Shown here: positions 10,091-18,722 of the stretch, piece after piece
Position numbering within the stretch: position 1 is the stretch's first letter
How the letters are laid out: every line of letters starts with the position of its first letter
NCBI GenBank assembly: GCA_965218945.1
Contig: OZ244718.1
Location: forward strand, 3,081,281-3,145,280
Length of the DNA: 64,000 nucleotides
Direction: 5' to 3'
From: DAOUJW01 sp965218945
GTDB taxonomy: Bacteria > Chloroflexota > Dehalococcoidia > Lucifugimonadales > UBA2985
Program-made: the position numbers and the translations under genes
The notes under the pieces: generated by a model
What the model was told of the DNA's origin: nothing
Seen by the model: only the letters and a program-made list of their open reading frames with translations
Databases searched by the model: none

Positions 10091-10173
10091 TCGCCAGCGG
10101 ATTCAGAAAGAGGCGACACGGGCCTAACTAGACTCATGCGATTGGATCAATAGCTTTTCAGAGGAGGCGACAC

Positions 10174-11478
10174 ATGAATTATCTTGAGGTTCTACGCCGC
10201 GTATTCAGAACATGTTTGACGCTGATAGCGGGCGCACTGGCCCTTCTATCGATCGTGGCATGCGGCATCTTTTGGGATGATGAGGCGGCCACATCAACAC
10301 TTTCGGAGGCAGCCACGCCATCAAGCACGTCCACATCTTCGGCGGTAACCACGCCATCGAGCACGTCCGCACCTTCTGCAGCAACCACGCCATTGAGCAC
10401 GTCCACATCTGATCAGAAGCCGCAGGCCACGAGCGCGTCCGTGCCGACGGCCACGCCCAGACCAACAAGCACGTCAGCGCCGACGGCCACGCCTCGGCAC
10501 ACAGCCGCGCCAACCTACACGTGTTCGGAGGGATCAGACCCAACGCCTCTGCATAGTGCGGTAGATAGGAATAATATCGAGGTTGTCAGGATCCTCGCCA
10601 GCTTATGCCCGGGGGACCTGAACGTAATAAGCAAAGAGTATTTTAGTGACCAAACGCCTCTCAGCCTGGCAATCGGAGCCGGCAGCGCCGAGATTGCACA
10701 GATACTCATCGATGCGGGGGCGGACCCCAACGTCAAGGTCACCCCAGACTTCAGGGTAGGGACTCACCTCACCTACGCAGTTGGACTTGGTGATACAGAT
10801 GTAGTGCAGATTCTCCTGGACGCCGGGGCAGACCCCAACGTGGTGGACACCGAGCAGTTCAACGACCAAACGCCACTGAGCCTGGCAATCGGAGCCGGCA
10901 ATGCAGATATGATGCGGAAGCTCATTGCAGCGGGGGCGGACCCCAACGTCAAGGTCACCCCAGACTTCAGGGTAGGGACTCACCTCACCTACGCAGTTGG
11001 ACTTGGTGATACAGATGTAGTGCAGATTCTCCTGGACGCCGGGGCAGACGCCAACGTGGTGGACACCGAGCAGTTCAACGACCAAACGCCACTGAGCCTG
11101 GCTATTGGAGCCGGCAATGCAGATATGATGCGGAAGCTCATTGCGGCGGGGGCGGACCCCAACGTGAAGGTCACCCCAGACTTCAGGGTAGGGACTCACC
11201 TCACCTACGCAGTTGGACTTGGCGATACGGAGATAGTGCAGATTCTCCTGGACGCCGGGGCAGACGCCAACGTGGTGGACACCGAGCAGTTCTACGAAGA
11301 AGCCCCACTAAGCATCTCGGTGAAGAACCAAGACGCAGAGATGGTACGGGTCCTTCTCGCTGCGGGAGCGGACCCCAATATGAAACTCGACCAGTTCAAC
11401 CAGGTGAGTCCTATAGACATCGCTATAGAAGAGGGCTACACGGACATATTCAAAATCCTTACGGGGACTTCCAACTAA
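10174..11478 (+). CDS. Ankyrin-repeat lipoprotein 1
   Basis: The start is preceded by GAGGAGGCGACAC. A signal peptide ends in the lipobox SIVAC (Cys30). A Ser/Thr/Pro-rich linker follows to about residue 110 and then ankyrin repeats to the end. The repeats alternate two types: THLTYAVGLGDTDVVQILLD then AGADPNVVDTEQF, and TPLSLAIGAGNADMMRKLI then AAGADPNVKV. A 72-residue pair is repeated almost exactly. Ankyrin stacks bind other proteins; partner and role are unknown. The product should be anchored on the outer face of the cytoplasmic membrane. It is the first of three tandem paralogues, and its 3' end and following spacer are nearly copied at the end of gene 2. Confidence 0.88.
   Translation: MNYLEVLRRVFRTCLTLIAGALALLSIVACGIFWDDEAATSTLSEAATPSSTSTSSAVTTPSSTSAPSAATTPLSTSTSDQKPQATSASVPTATPRPTSTSAPTATPRHTAAPTYTCSEGSDPTPLHSAVDRNNIEVVRILASLCPGDLNVISKEYFSDQTPLSLAIGAGSAEIAQILIDAGADPNVKVTPDFRVGTHLTYAVGLGDTDVVQILLDAGADPNVVDTEQFNDQTPLSLAIGAGNADMMRKLIAAGADPNVKVTPDFRVGTHLTYAVGLGDTDVVQILLDAGADANVVDTEQFNDQTPLSLAIGAGNADMMRKLIAAGADPNVKVTPDFRVGTHLTYAVGLGDTEIVQILLDAGADANVVDTEQFYEEAPLSISVKNQDAEMVRVLLAAGADPNMKLDQFNQVSPIDIAIEEGYTDIFKILTGTSN
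10732..11290 (+). repeat. 216-bp in-gene tandem repeats (ankyrin pairs)
   Basis: The same 216-bp unit begins at 10732, 10948 and 11164, the last copy being partial. Units differ at only a few bases. Each codes for two ankyrin repeats (72 residues), so unit gain or loss changes protein length without breaking the frame. Confidence 0.85.
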
Positions 11479-11520
11479 AGTGAATTGCTTTGCCCAGATT
11501 TGTCAAGGAGGAATTGAGCA
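11479..11520 (+). repeat. Duplicated leader between ankyrin genes (second copy 12490-12531)
   Basis: The 42 bases before gene 2 and before gene 3 are the same except for one base in the ribosome site (AAGGAGGAATTGAGC against AAGGAGGAGTTGAGC). The match shows that genes 2 and 3 arose by tandem duplication and share translation signals. Confidence 0.85.
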
Positions 11521-12489
11521 ATGAGCGAGCCAAGCTCCGGCCAAATAATTTCCAGCCATTGCCTGAAATTGGTGGTGGTGACCTTGATCGCTTTGGCGAT
11601 TCTGGCTTGCAATGGCTCTGATGGAGGGTCTGTGTCGTCTCCTGAGGCGCCGCCCGGAATGTTCTCAACCCTGCCTACCTCCGAATCCCCAGTCCTTGGC
11701 GATCAGCCGCCCACTGTCGAGTTGAACACCCCGGAGCCGACCTTAACGCCGCAGCCGACTCCCACGCCCAATCCTACCTACACGCCCGTACCAACGCCCA
11801 CTGCACTGCCTACGGGCACTCCCACGCCCAATCCGACTGGCACACCCGTGCCGACGCCGACACCCAACCCGACAGGCGCCCCTGTGCCGACTGCCACGCC
11901 CAGGCCAACAAGCACGCCAGCGCCGGCGGCCACGCCTCGGCACACAGCCGCGCCAACCTACACGTGTTCGGAGGGATCAGACCCAACGCCTCTGCATCGT
12001 GCGGTAGATAGGAATAATATCGAGGTTGTCAGGATCCTCACCAGCTTATGCCCAGGGGACCTGAACGTAATAAGCAAAGAGTATTTTAGTGACCAAACGC
12101 CTCTCAGCCTGGCAATCGGAGCCGGCAGCGGCGAGATTGCACAGATACTCATCGATGCGGGGGCGGACCCCAACGTCAAGGTCTCCCCAGACTTCAGGGT
12201 AGGGACTCACCTCACCTACGCAGTTGGACTTGGTGATACAGATGTAGTGCAGATTCTCCTGGACGCCGGGGCAGACCCCAACGTGGTGGACACCGAGCAG
12301 TTCTACGAGGAGTCCCCACTAAGCATCTCGGTGAAGGACCAAGCCGCAGAGATGGTGCGGGTCCTTCTCGCTGCGGGAGCGGACCCCAATTTGAAACTCG
12401 ACCAGTTCAACCAAGTGAGCCCAATAGACATCGCTATAGAAGAGGGCTACACGGACATATTCAAAATCCTTACGGGGACTTCCAACTAA
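11521..12489 (+). CDS. Ankyrin-repeat lipoprotein 2 (shorter paralogue)
   Basis: The start follows AAGGAGGAATTGAGCA. The hydrophobic N-terminal segment ends in AILAC, a plausible lipobox. A Pro-Thr linker built from PTPNPTGTPVPTP-like units covers about residues 70-145. The ankyrin part (about 150-322) contains the TPLSLAIGAGSGEIAQILID and THLTYAVGLGDTDVVQILLD types. The block at about 11935-12290 is nearly identical in DNA to about 10495-10850 of gene 1, and the last 180 bases match the end of gene 1. It has one set of the 72-residue pair where gene 1 has three, so it is a contracted version. Function is unknown beyond probable protein binding at the cell surface. Confidence 0.88.
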   Translation: MSEPSSGQIISSHCLKLVVVTLIALAILACNGSDGGSVSSPEAPPGMFSTLPTSESPVLGDQPPTVELNTPEPTLTPQPTPTPNPTYTPVPTPTALPTGTPTPNPTGTPVPTPTPNPTGAPVPTATPRPTSTPAPAATPRHTAAPTYTCSEGSDPTPLHRAVDRNNIEVVRILTSLCPGDLNVISKEYFSDQTPLSLAIGAGSGEIAQILIDAGADPNVKVSPDFRVGTHLTYAVGLGDTDVVQILLDAGADPNVVDTEQFYEESPLSISVKDQAAEMVRVLLAAGADPNLKLDQFNQVSPIDIAIEEGYTDIFKILTGTSN

Positions 12490-12531
12490 AGTGAATTGCT
12501 TTGCCCAGATTTGTCAAGGAGGAGTTGAGCA

Positions 12532-13785
12532 ATGAGCAAGCCAGGCTCCGGCCAAATAATTTCCAGCCATCTCCTGAAATTGGTGTTGGGCGTGGCGCTA
12601 TTAGCCGCTTTGGCGACGCCGGCTTGCAGCGGCTCTGATGGAGGGGCGGTGTCGACTCCTACAGCGCCGCCCGGAATGTTCTCAACCCTGCCTACCTCCG
12701 AATCCCCAGTCCTTGGCGATCAGCCGCCCACTATCGAGTTGAACACCCCGGAGCCGACCTTAACACCTCAGCCGACTCCCACGCCCAATCCTACCTACAC
12801 GCCCGTACCAACGCCCACTCCACTGCCTACGGGCACTCCCACGCCCAATCCGACTGGCACACCCGTGCCGACTGCCACGCCACAGCCCACATATACTCCG
12901 TCGCCATTGGCCACGGCGACACCATACCCTACATCAACGCCATACCCCACGGCAACGCCAGCGCCGACGGCGACACCCTATCCAACGCCAAGGCCCCCGG
13001 CTGGACCTGAATTCACGTGTTCCCAGGGAGCGGATCCAACACCCCTCCATAGAGCGGTTTATAAGGAAAACACGGAAGCTGTCAAGATTCTGGCCGACCT
13101 ATGCTCGGAGGATCTGAATGCAGTCAGCGACAAATCCCCCTACCGAGGGACGCCTCTCAGTCTTGCAATTGGCAAGGCGCACAAGGAGATCGTTCAGGCG
13201 CTCCTCGAGGCTGGGGCTGACCCAAACTTTAGGACACTTCTTCGTTCCCTCTACGCTTTTGGGAAGGCGGGTACCCACCTGACCTACGCGATCCTACTGT
13301 ACGCGACCGGATATGGCGACATCGAAATCGTACAGATTCTCCTGGATGCTGACGCTGACCCCAATGTCATTGATACCGAGCAGTTCGGTTATAACCAGAC
13401 GCCGCTCAGCCTCGCCATCAAAAAGGCTGACCAGGAGTTGATGAGGATGCTAATCGGCGCGGGCGCTGACCCGAACAAGAATGTCAACTGCGCCTTCAGG
13501 GTGGGGACCCACCTGACCTACGCGGTGGTACGGGGCGATGCTGAAGTCGTGCAGATTCTCCTGGATGCTGGCGCTGACCCCAATGTCATTGATACCAAAG
13601 ATGATACGACGCCGCTCGTCGATGCCGTGTACAAAGGCGATGCGGAAATGGTTCGGATTCTAGTTAACGCAGGGGCGGACCCGAATCTAAAACCCGACCA
13701 GCATGATGACGATACCCCTCTCACGATTGCGATCTCACTTGGTTACACGGAGATCGTCAAGATCCTCACGGGTAGCACAAACTAG
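12532..13785 (+). CDS. Ankyrin-repeat lipoprotein 3
   Basis: The leader and first 40 codons closely match gene 2, with a signal peptide ending in ATPAC as a probable lipobox. The Pro-Thr linker is longer (about residues 75-155, with PYPTSTPYPTATPAP). The ankyrin part is more diverged, with TPLSLAIGKAHKEIVQALL, THLTYAILLYATGYGDIEIV and TPLVDAVYKGDAEMVRILV, each followed by AGADPN-type turns. The 3' end lies 48 bases from the convergent Bat operon, which leaves little room for terminators. As with the other two, it should be a surface lipoprotein with a binding role; no enzyme motif is present. Confidence 0.88.
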   Translation: MSKPGSGQIISSHLLKLVLGVALLAALATPACSGSDGGAVSTPTAPPGMFSTLPTSESPVLGDQPPTIELNTPEPTLTPQPTPTPNPTYTPVPTPTPLPTGTPTPNPTGTPVPTATPQPTYTPSPLATATPYPTSTPYPTATPAPTATPYPTPRPPAGPEFTCSQGADPTPLHRAVYKENTEAVKILADLCSEDLNAVSDKSPYRGTPLSLAIGKAHKEIVQALLEAGADPNFRTLLRSLYAFGKAGTHLTYAILLYATGYGDIEIVQILLDADADPNVIDTEQFGYNQTPLSLAIKKADQELMRMLIGAGADPNKNVNCAFRVGTHLTYAVVRGDAEVVQILLDAGADPNVIDTKDDTTPLVDAVYKGDAEMVRILVNAGADPNLKPDQHDDDTPLTIAISLGYTEIVKILTGSTN

Positions 13786-13833
13786 AGTGTCTGTGTGTGG
13801 TTCCAAGTCTGGCCCAATGTATTGTTAAGTAGG

Positions 13834-14628
13834 TCACTGGCCCACGGCCTTCAGTGCGTGGGTCGGGACCCAGCCCTGCAGCTCGCCGCCCGGCAGAGCT
13901 ACTTGCAGCCAGCCGTGGCGGGAGTCCACCAGCCTTACCTGGGCGCCGCTGTGGAGGGCGAAGGTTTCTTGGTACTGTGGCCCCGGTCCGCCAAGGACTT
14001 CTACGGTCTGCACCGTTACCACGCCGGTGTTGGCGTAGGGGTTGGCGTAGAGCATACTCAGCAACAGCGTCAGCGACACCAGCATGGCGGCAAGGGCCAC
14101 GACCGTTCCGCCTCTCAGGAGTCTCCTGAGCCGCATGGCCGGCCACAGGATGAGGGCGCCGACTGCAAGCCCGCCAATCGCCCACAGCAGAAGCGCCGCC
14201 GCGCCGAGCTCCCCTGTCGTAGCCCAACGGCGCCCGAAGTCCGATATGCCGGCGACAAGGGAATCGCCCTCCGGCTGAAGCCGGTCTACAGTCCTGCTGC
14301 GAGCGAGTTTGAGGTTGGCCGCAATGTCAGGGTCACGGGGCGACAGCTCCTCGGCCCGCAGGTAGTTCAGGATGGCCTGCCCCAGGTCGCCGCTCTCCAG
14401 GTAGGCGTTGCCCAGGTTGTAATGAACGGTGGCGTCCCGGTATCCCAGGCCAATGAGGGTCTCGTACTGCTGGGCAGCTTCCACATACTCCCCTCGACCG
14501 TACCGAAGATTGGCTTCGTCCATCAGTTCAGCCGGAGATGGAGACTGAGCGAAGACTCCACCCGCGAACGCCGCGAGAAAACCCAGCGCCGCCAACGGGC
14601 CGATGAAACGTCGCAACAACACAGTCAT
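13834..14628 (-). CDS. batE: BatE-like protein: TPR, two membrane segments and SH3 domain
   Basis: The protein has 264 residues. A signal peptide (about 1-27) precedes two TPR units (GRGEYVEAAQQYETLIGLGY and ATVHYNLGNAYLESGDLGQA). Two membrane helices follow (about 140-162 and 172-193), then a C-terminal bacterial SH3-like domain (about 200-262, GPGPQYQETFALHSGAQV and WLQVALPGG). This is the layout of BatE, the last gene of Bacteroides aerotolerance-type operons. Its ATG overlaps the stop of the preceding batD by four bases (ATGA), so translation is coupled. The exact role of Bat proteins is not settled; they are thought to form an envelope complex with the VWA proteins. Confidence 0.78.
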   Translation of the reverse strand: MTVLLRRFIGPLAALGFLAAFAGGVFAQSPSPAELMDEANLRYGRGEYVEAAQQYETLIGLGYRDATVHYNLGNAYLESGDLGQAILNYLRAEELSPRDPDIAANLKLARSRTVDRLQPEGDSLVAGISDFGRRWATTGELGAAALLLWAIGGLAVGALILWPAMRLRRLLRGGTVVALAAMLVSLTLLLSMLYANPYANTGVVTVQTVEVLGGPGPQYQETFALHSGAQVRLVDSRHGWLQVALPGGELQGWVPTHALKAVGQ

Positions 14629-16028
14629 GCTTCGATTGCTCCCTCGAGTTCGCCAAGAAACTGCGAGGCCTGTTCGGCGTCGCCTGCGGCCCCTGCAGGG
14701 TCGCCAGCCAGCGGAGCGTATCTTGCCGCCTCGCCTGCGGCCAAAATCTCATTCGCCCTATCCATCAACTCCGGCTGGACGCCGGCCTCCCGGAGTCGCA
14801 TGAGGAGCGCCTCGCGGGTCATCCCGGTTGCCGGCGCCTCAAGCCGTGCCGAGAGATAGGACAACACTCCGTCGGCTGAGGCTACTCTGGGGTCAACCCC
14901 GGCCGTTACGGCGTGCGCCAATGCTGTTCGGGCGTTGGGCAGGGCGTTCCGGCGGAGGGACTCGGCGCGGGAGGCTTCCAAGGCTATACGCCTGCGCCGC
15001 CATACCAATGCGCCCGCGATAATCAGCCCCGGTATGCCCCACGCGGCCCAGTACGCCGCGCTTCCGGTCAGCTCTACTCCACCTTGACGCAGCGACGGCG
15101 GCACAACCTTCACGGGTCTCATCAGCGGGCTTTCTTCCTCTCCGACGGTTTCGGCGCCGGGGACAGGCGGGATCGCGGCCATTCCGTCCGCGCTGACGAC
15201 AGAGATGACAATCGCGGCAGTCGCGGCCTCGACGTACCTCTCCTGCCCTGGGTCGAAGTGGGTATACCCGATTCCTGGTATGGTCAGTTCTCCTGCTCTT
15301 TCCGGCACCAGGACAATTTCGTAGGTGCGGCTGCCGGTCACCTGCCCGGCGATGAGCTGACTGGCCGTGTCGGCCGGCGATTCGATGACCCTCCAGCCGG
15401 TGAATTCCGGCCAGGCAGGATCCGGAAGCGCCTCGATGTTACCCTCGCCCGATACCGTTACCGTGAGTTGCACGGGTTCGTTCACCTGCCCGGTGTCGGT
15501 ATCCACATCGGCGGTGATGTTGAACCTTCCGACCGCGCCAGTGAAACCAGAGGGGGCGCCAACCGGCAGCGGGCGCACCTCGACGGGCACCGGAGGGCTC
15601 TCCACCAACCTCTGGGCTCCAGCAGTTCCCGTGGAGACTGTCAAGGCGGCGGGGTCAATGACAACGGTTCCCACGACGGTGGGAAACAGCGCCGTTCTCA
15701 ATTCAAGGACCGAGTATTCCTCCGAGTCGATGGTATCGGTATATCTGTCCTGCTCCACCAGTTGGCTGTTCCAGAATCCGGCGAAGTCCGGCGACTCATA
15801 CCGTACCTCACCGAAGGGCAGGGTCACCCCGGAGTTTTGGTATATCCGGGCTACATAGGTCATCTGCTGGCCCAAGTACGGCCGGTCATTGTCCACCGCA
15901 GCTCTGACGAACAACAATTCGTCGGGCTGAGATTGGGCATGGACGGACGGAAGAACCGCCGATGACATCGCTGCTACCGCGATGAATGCAACGGTCAATA
16001 GCCGAAGTATGTTTCCTGGACTTGGCAC
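14625..16028 (-). CDS. batD: BatD-like membrane protein (oxygen tolerance family)
   Basis: The frame opens with GTG at 16028; no better ATG is nearby. A signal peptide (about 1-31, ending VHAQ) leads to several beta-sandwich domains. The first contains LLFVRAAVDNDRPYLGQQMTY and is repeated in variant form at NITADVDTDTGQVNEPVQLT, as expected for BatD with its repeated immunoglobulin-like modules. A single membrane helix lies near residues 335-355 (YWAAWGIPGLIIAGALVW). The cytoplasmic tail is helical and resembles the DUF4381-type tail of the protein at 18719. It sits between batC and batE. Such proteins present periplasmic or extracytoplasmic modules next to the VWA partners. Confidence 0.8.
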   Translation of the reverse strand: MPSPGNILRLLTVAFIAVAAMSSAVLPSVHAQSQPDELLFVRAAVDNDRPYLGQQMTYVARIYQNSGVTLPFGEVRYESPDFAGFWNSQLVEQDRYTDTIDSEEYSVLELRTALFPTVVGTVVIDPAALTVSTGTAGAQRLVESPPVPVEVRPLPVGAPSGFTGAVGRFNITADVDTDTGQVNEPVQLTVTVSGEGNIEALPDPAWPEFTGWRVIESPADTASQLIAGQVTGSRTYEIVLVPERAGELTIPGIGYTHFDPGQERYVEAATAAIVISVVSADGMAAIPPVPGAETVGEEESPLMRPVKVVPPSLRQGGVELTGSAAYWAAWGIPGLIIAGALVWRRRRIALEASRAESLRRNALPNARTALAHAVTAGVDPRVASADGVLSYLSARLEAPATGMTREALLMRLREAGVQPELMDRANEILAAGEAARYAPLAGDPAGAAGDAEQASQFLGELEGAIEA

Positions 16029-16036
16029 TTACAGTC

Positions 16037-16705
16037 CTACCAGTCGAACTCGCTGGGAGGCTTGGGGGATACCAGTACCTGTCCCCGCCGTTCCTGAAGG
16101 GTTTGAGCGCTCTCGCCCACGGACTCGAGTATCTGCCGGGCCTGCTCCATTGTTATGGGCTGGTCCTGTTCCTGGTCCTCATCCTGTTGCTGTTCCTCCT
16201 CTTCATCATCCTGCTGCTCGTCCTGCTCTTCTTCCTGCTCCTGGTCGTCCTGCTCTTCACTTTCTTGCTGCTGATCGGGGGGGATCTGCTTCAGAGCCAG
16301 TTCCAGGTTGTGCTTGGCATCCTGGTCGTCCGGGTTCATCCGCAGAACTTCCATATAGGCCTGCGCCGCCTGGGCGTACTGCTGCTGCTGAAAGGACGCA
16401 TTGCCTCGGTTGAAGAACCCTCGCGATCGCAACTCGCCGCTGGTGTGCCTGATCGAGTCGTCGTAACTCTGGAGCGAGTCCCCGTACTCTCCCATGCGGT
16501 AAATCACATTCCCCGAGTTGTAGTACGGCTCCCCGGAATCCGGCGAGCGCTCCTGCGCAAGATGATACGCATCGAGAGCGGCGGCATAGTCGCCGCCCAG
16601 GTACGCCTCATGGCCTGAATTGTTGACCTGCGCCGGAGTTTGGCCGCACGCCATCAGGCATAGCGCAAGGACCGTCAGGGCGCCGATGACAGCCCGATTA
16701 ACCAT
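16037..16705 (-). CDS. batC: BatC-like TPR lipoprotein with acidic Gln-rich tail
   Basis: The lipobox LMAC gives Cys20. Three TPR-like units follow (about 28-140), including NNSGHEAYLGGDYAAALDAY, PYYNSGNVIYRMGEYGDSLQ and FFNRGNASFQQQQYAQAAQA. Residues about 148-197 are an unusual run of Gln, Asp and Glu, then a short C-terminal segment ends PPSEFDW. The start overlaps the end of batB by eight bases. TPR proteins of this type (BatC) are predicted to interact with BatB. The low-complexity acidic stretch is common in BatC homologues and is probably disordered. Confidence 0.8.
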   Translation of the reverse strand: MVNRAVIGALTVLALCLMACGQTPAQVNNSGHEAYLGGDYAAALDAYHLAQERSPDSGEPYYNSGNVIYRMGEYGDSLQSYDDSIRHTSGELRSRGFFNRGNASFQQQQYAQAAQAYMEVLRMNPDDQDAKHNLELALKQIPPDQQQESEEQDDQEQEEEQDEQQDDEEEEQQQDEDQEQDQPITMEQARQILESVGESAQTLQERRGQVLVSPKPPSEFDW

Positions 16706-17744
16706 CTCTCGCTCCCCCGGCGGACGGACTCCTGCGGTCTCCGGCTGACAGGAAGAAACGCCCGGCCATCACCTCTGCCATAGCGAGGCAGAGCGCGCCG
16801 GCCAGCAGGAACAACTGGAACCGTTCCACCCTTCTCTGATTGAACTCGCTTTGCAGGTTCCGGTCCTCAAAGGATGCAATTTCGTCGGCCAGTCCCGCAA
16901 TTGCCCCGGGGTCGGCGGCCCTGAAGTAGCTGCCTCCGCCGCTGTCCGCAATCTGCTGCAACGCCACTTCATCTATTCTTGAGACCACCGTGCGGCCCTG
17001 AGCATCCTGGCGATAGCCTGTGATGGCGCCTCGCTCGTCGTAGTCGGGGACTTGCGCTCCGTCCGGGGACCCGAACCCCACGGTGTATATTACCGCACCC
17101 TGCCCCTTGGCCTGCCTTGCCGCCGTGATGGGGTCGCCCTCGTGATTCTCGCCGTCGGTCATTATGACGATGACTTTCTGGCTCTCCCGCTCGCTGCTGA
17201 AGCCCGCCATTGCCGTCTCAATCGCCTCGGCGATGACGGTGCCCTGGCGGGTGATGGAGTTGGGGCTGGCGTGATTCAGGTAGGTCCGGGCAGTAGCGTA
17301 ATCGGAGGTCAGAGGGAACTGCACGAAACTGGCGCCGGAGAACAGGACGATGCCGACCTCGTCGCCTTGCAGCTTCGAAATCAGATCGGAGATTTCCAGC
17401 TTGGCGCGGTCGAGGCGGGTGGGCTTCAGGTCCTGGGCCAGCATGCTGCGCGATACGTCCAGAGCGACCATCACCTGCACGCCACCCTGCTCGACAAGCT
17501 CGATATCGCTGCCCCACTGGGGCCGGGCCAGAGCGAGTATGAGCAGGGCGACGCCCACGAACCACAGAACCATCCGCAGGACGCGCATTCTGGGTCTCGC
17601 CGCCAGGCTCAACCGCTGCACCAGGGCCGGGTCGCCGATACGCCGCAACGATGCAGCGCGACGCCTCAGGCCCCACCACGCGAACAGCATCAGCGCGGGA
17701 AGCGCGATAAGCAGGAGCAGGAATTGGGGCGCTCCGAAGGTCAT
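16698..17744 (-). CDS. batB: BatB-like von Willebrand factor A membrane protein
   Basis: Two N-terminal membrane helices (about 8-26 and 56-73) precede a VWA domain (about 88-290). The metal-binding MIDAS motif DVSRS is complete (Asp96, Ser98, Ser100), and TDGENHEG supplies the third loop. A C-terminal helix near 310-330 (FLLAGALCLAMAEVMAGRFF) completes the three-helix layout of BatB. The gene follows batA after six bases and runs into batC with an overlap. VWA proteins next to MoxR ATPases are thought to work as chaperone-like pairs in metal or envelope protein maturation; the substrate here is unknown. Confidence 0.85.
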   Translation of the reverse strand: MTFGAPQFLLLLIALPALMLFAWWGLRRRAASLRRIGDPALVQRLSLAARPRMRVLRMVLWFVGVALLILALARPQWGSDIELVEQGGVQVMVALDVSRSMLAQDLKPTRLDRAKLEISDLISKLQGDEVGIVLFSGASFVQFPLTSDYATARTYLNHASPNSITRQGTVIAEAIETAMAGFSSERESQKVIVIMTDGENHEGDPITAARQAKGQGAVIYTVGFGSPDGAQVPDYDERGAITGYRQDAQGRTVVSRIDEVALQQIADSGGGSYFRAADPGAIAGLADEIASFEDRNLQSEFNQRRVERFQLFLLAGALCLAMAEVMAGRFFLSAGDRRSPSAGGARDG

Positions 17745-17750
17745 ATCAGC

Positions 17751-18722
17751 CTACGGCAACCTCCTGAACACGGTCTGGGAGAGGACCAATTCCGCCAGCA
17801 GCAGCGCTAGCGCGGGGAGCACAAACCACGCCAGAACCTCTTCATAGCGGGTGAAGACCAGCACTTCCACCTCAGATTTCTCGAGGGCGTTGATCTCGGC
17901 GTATATGTCCCGCAGTCCCTCCGTATCCGTTGCCAGGTAGAACTTCGCGCTGGAGATGTCCGCTATCTGCCGGAGGGTTTCTGCGTCCAGTGGAGCCTCC
18001 TGCCCAGCGCCGGCCGGGTCGCTGCTGCCCACCCCTATGGTGTACAGCTTGATGTCCAGCGCTTCCGCCGCAGTGGCCACTGTTATTGGGTCGAGCTGCC
18101 CCGAGTTGTTGACGCCATCCGTAATCAGGGTCACCAGCTTGCTCTCGGAGGTTGAGTCCTTCAGCATGTTGGCGGCCGTTGCCATGCCGCTGCCCATGGC
18201 TGTTCCGTCTTCGATCCCCAGTTGGTCCGCCAAATGCACGTCGCTGAGCAGCTGTAACAGGACGTCGTGGTCCAGAGTAGGGGGACTCTGGATGAACGCC
18301 TCCCGGGAGAAGACGACCAACCCGATGCGGTCGTACTTTCGCTCTTCTATGAATTCGGCGACAATCTGCTTTGCCGCCCCCAGTCGGTTCGGCGCAAAGT
18401 CCGTCTGTCCCATGCTCCCGGAGATGTCCAGGGCGATTGCAATGTCCACCCCCTCACCCCGAATGACCTCCCTCGCATCGCTCACCTGCGGCCTGGCGGC
18501 GGCAACGATAACCAGCGCCAGCGCCAGAAACCGCAGCGCCGAAACGAAGGGCATCACCCTGAGGCGCAGTGAGCGGCTGTTCCCGGAGACCAGCCGGTTG
18601 TCCGCGTACCTCATGCCAGCGGGTCCCAGCCGCCGCCTCCACCAGTAGGGCAGCGCCGCCAGCAGAGGCGCCGCCAGCAGCAGGAAGAGCAGCCACGGGG
18701 ACGCGAAGCTCACTTCGTTCAC
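17751..18722 (-). CDS. batA: BatA-like von Willebrand factor A membrane protein
   Basis: The start is GTG at 18722, inside GTGA, so it overlaps the upstream stop and is probably translationally coupled. Membrane helices lie at about 8-24 and 58-76. The VWA domain (about 91-275) has a complete MIDAS, DISGSMG (Asp99, Ser101, Ser103), and the third-loop Asp in TDGVNNSG. A C-terminal helix at about 298-320 anchors the protein again. Similarity to the next gene (BatB) is clear in the VWA core. It is expected to work with the MoxR ATPase encoded at the head of the operon. Confidence 0.87.
   Translation of the reverse strand: MNEVSFASPWLLFLLLAAPLLAALPYWWRRRLGPAGMRYADNRLVSGNSRSLRLRVMPFVSALRFLALALVIVAAARPQVSDAREVIRGEGVDIAIALDISGSMGQTDFAPNRLGAAKQIVAEFIEERKYDRIGLVVFSREAFIQSPPTLDHDVLLQLLSDVHLADQLGIEDGTAMGSGMATAANMLKDSTSESKLVTLITDGVNNSGQLDPITVATAAEALDIKLYTIGVGSSDPAGAGQEAPLDAETLRQIADISSAKFYLATDTEGLRDIYAEINALEKSEVEVLVFTRYEEVLAWFVLPALALLLAELVLSQTVFRRLP

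Noticed and set aside
13795..14859. 354-codon plus-strand frame opposite batE and batD
   Set aside because: It is antisense to two well supported genes; its codon pattern follows theirs.
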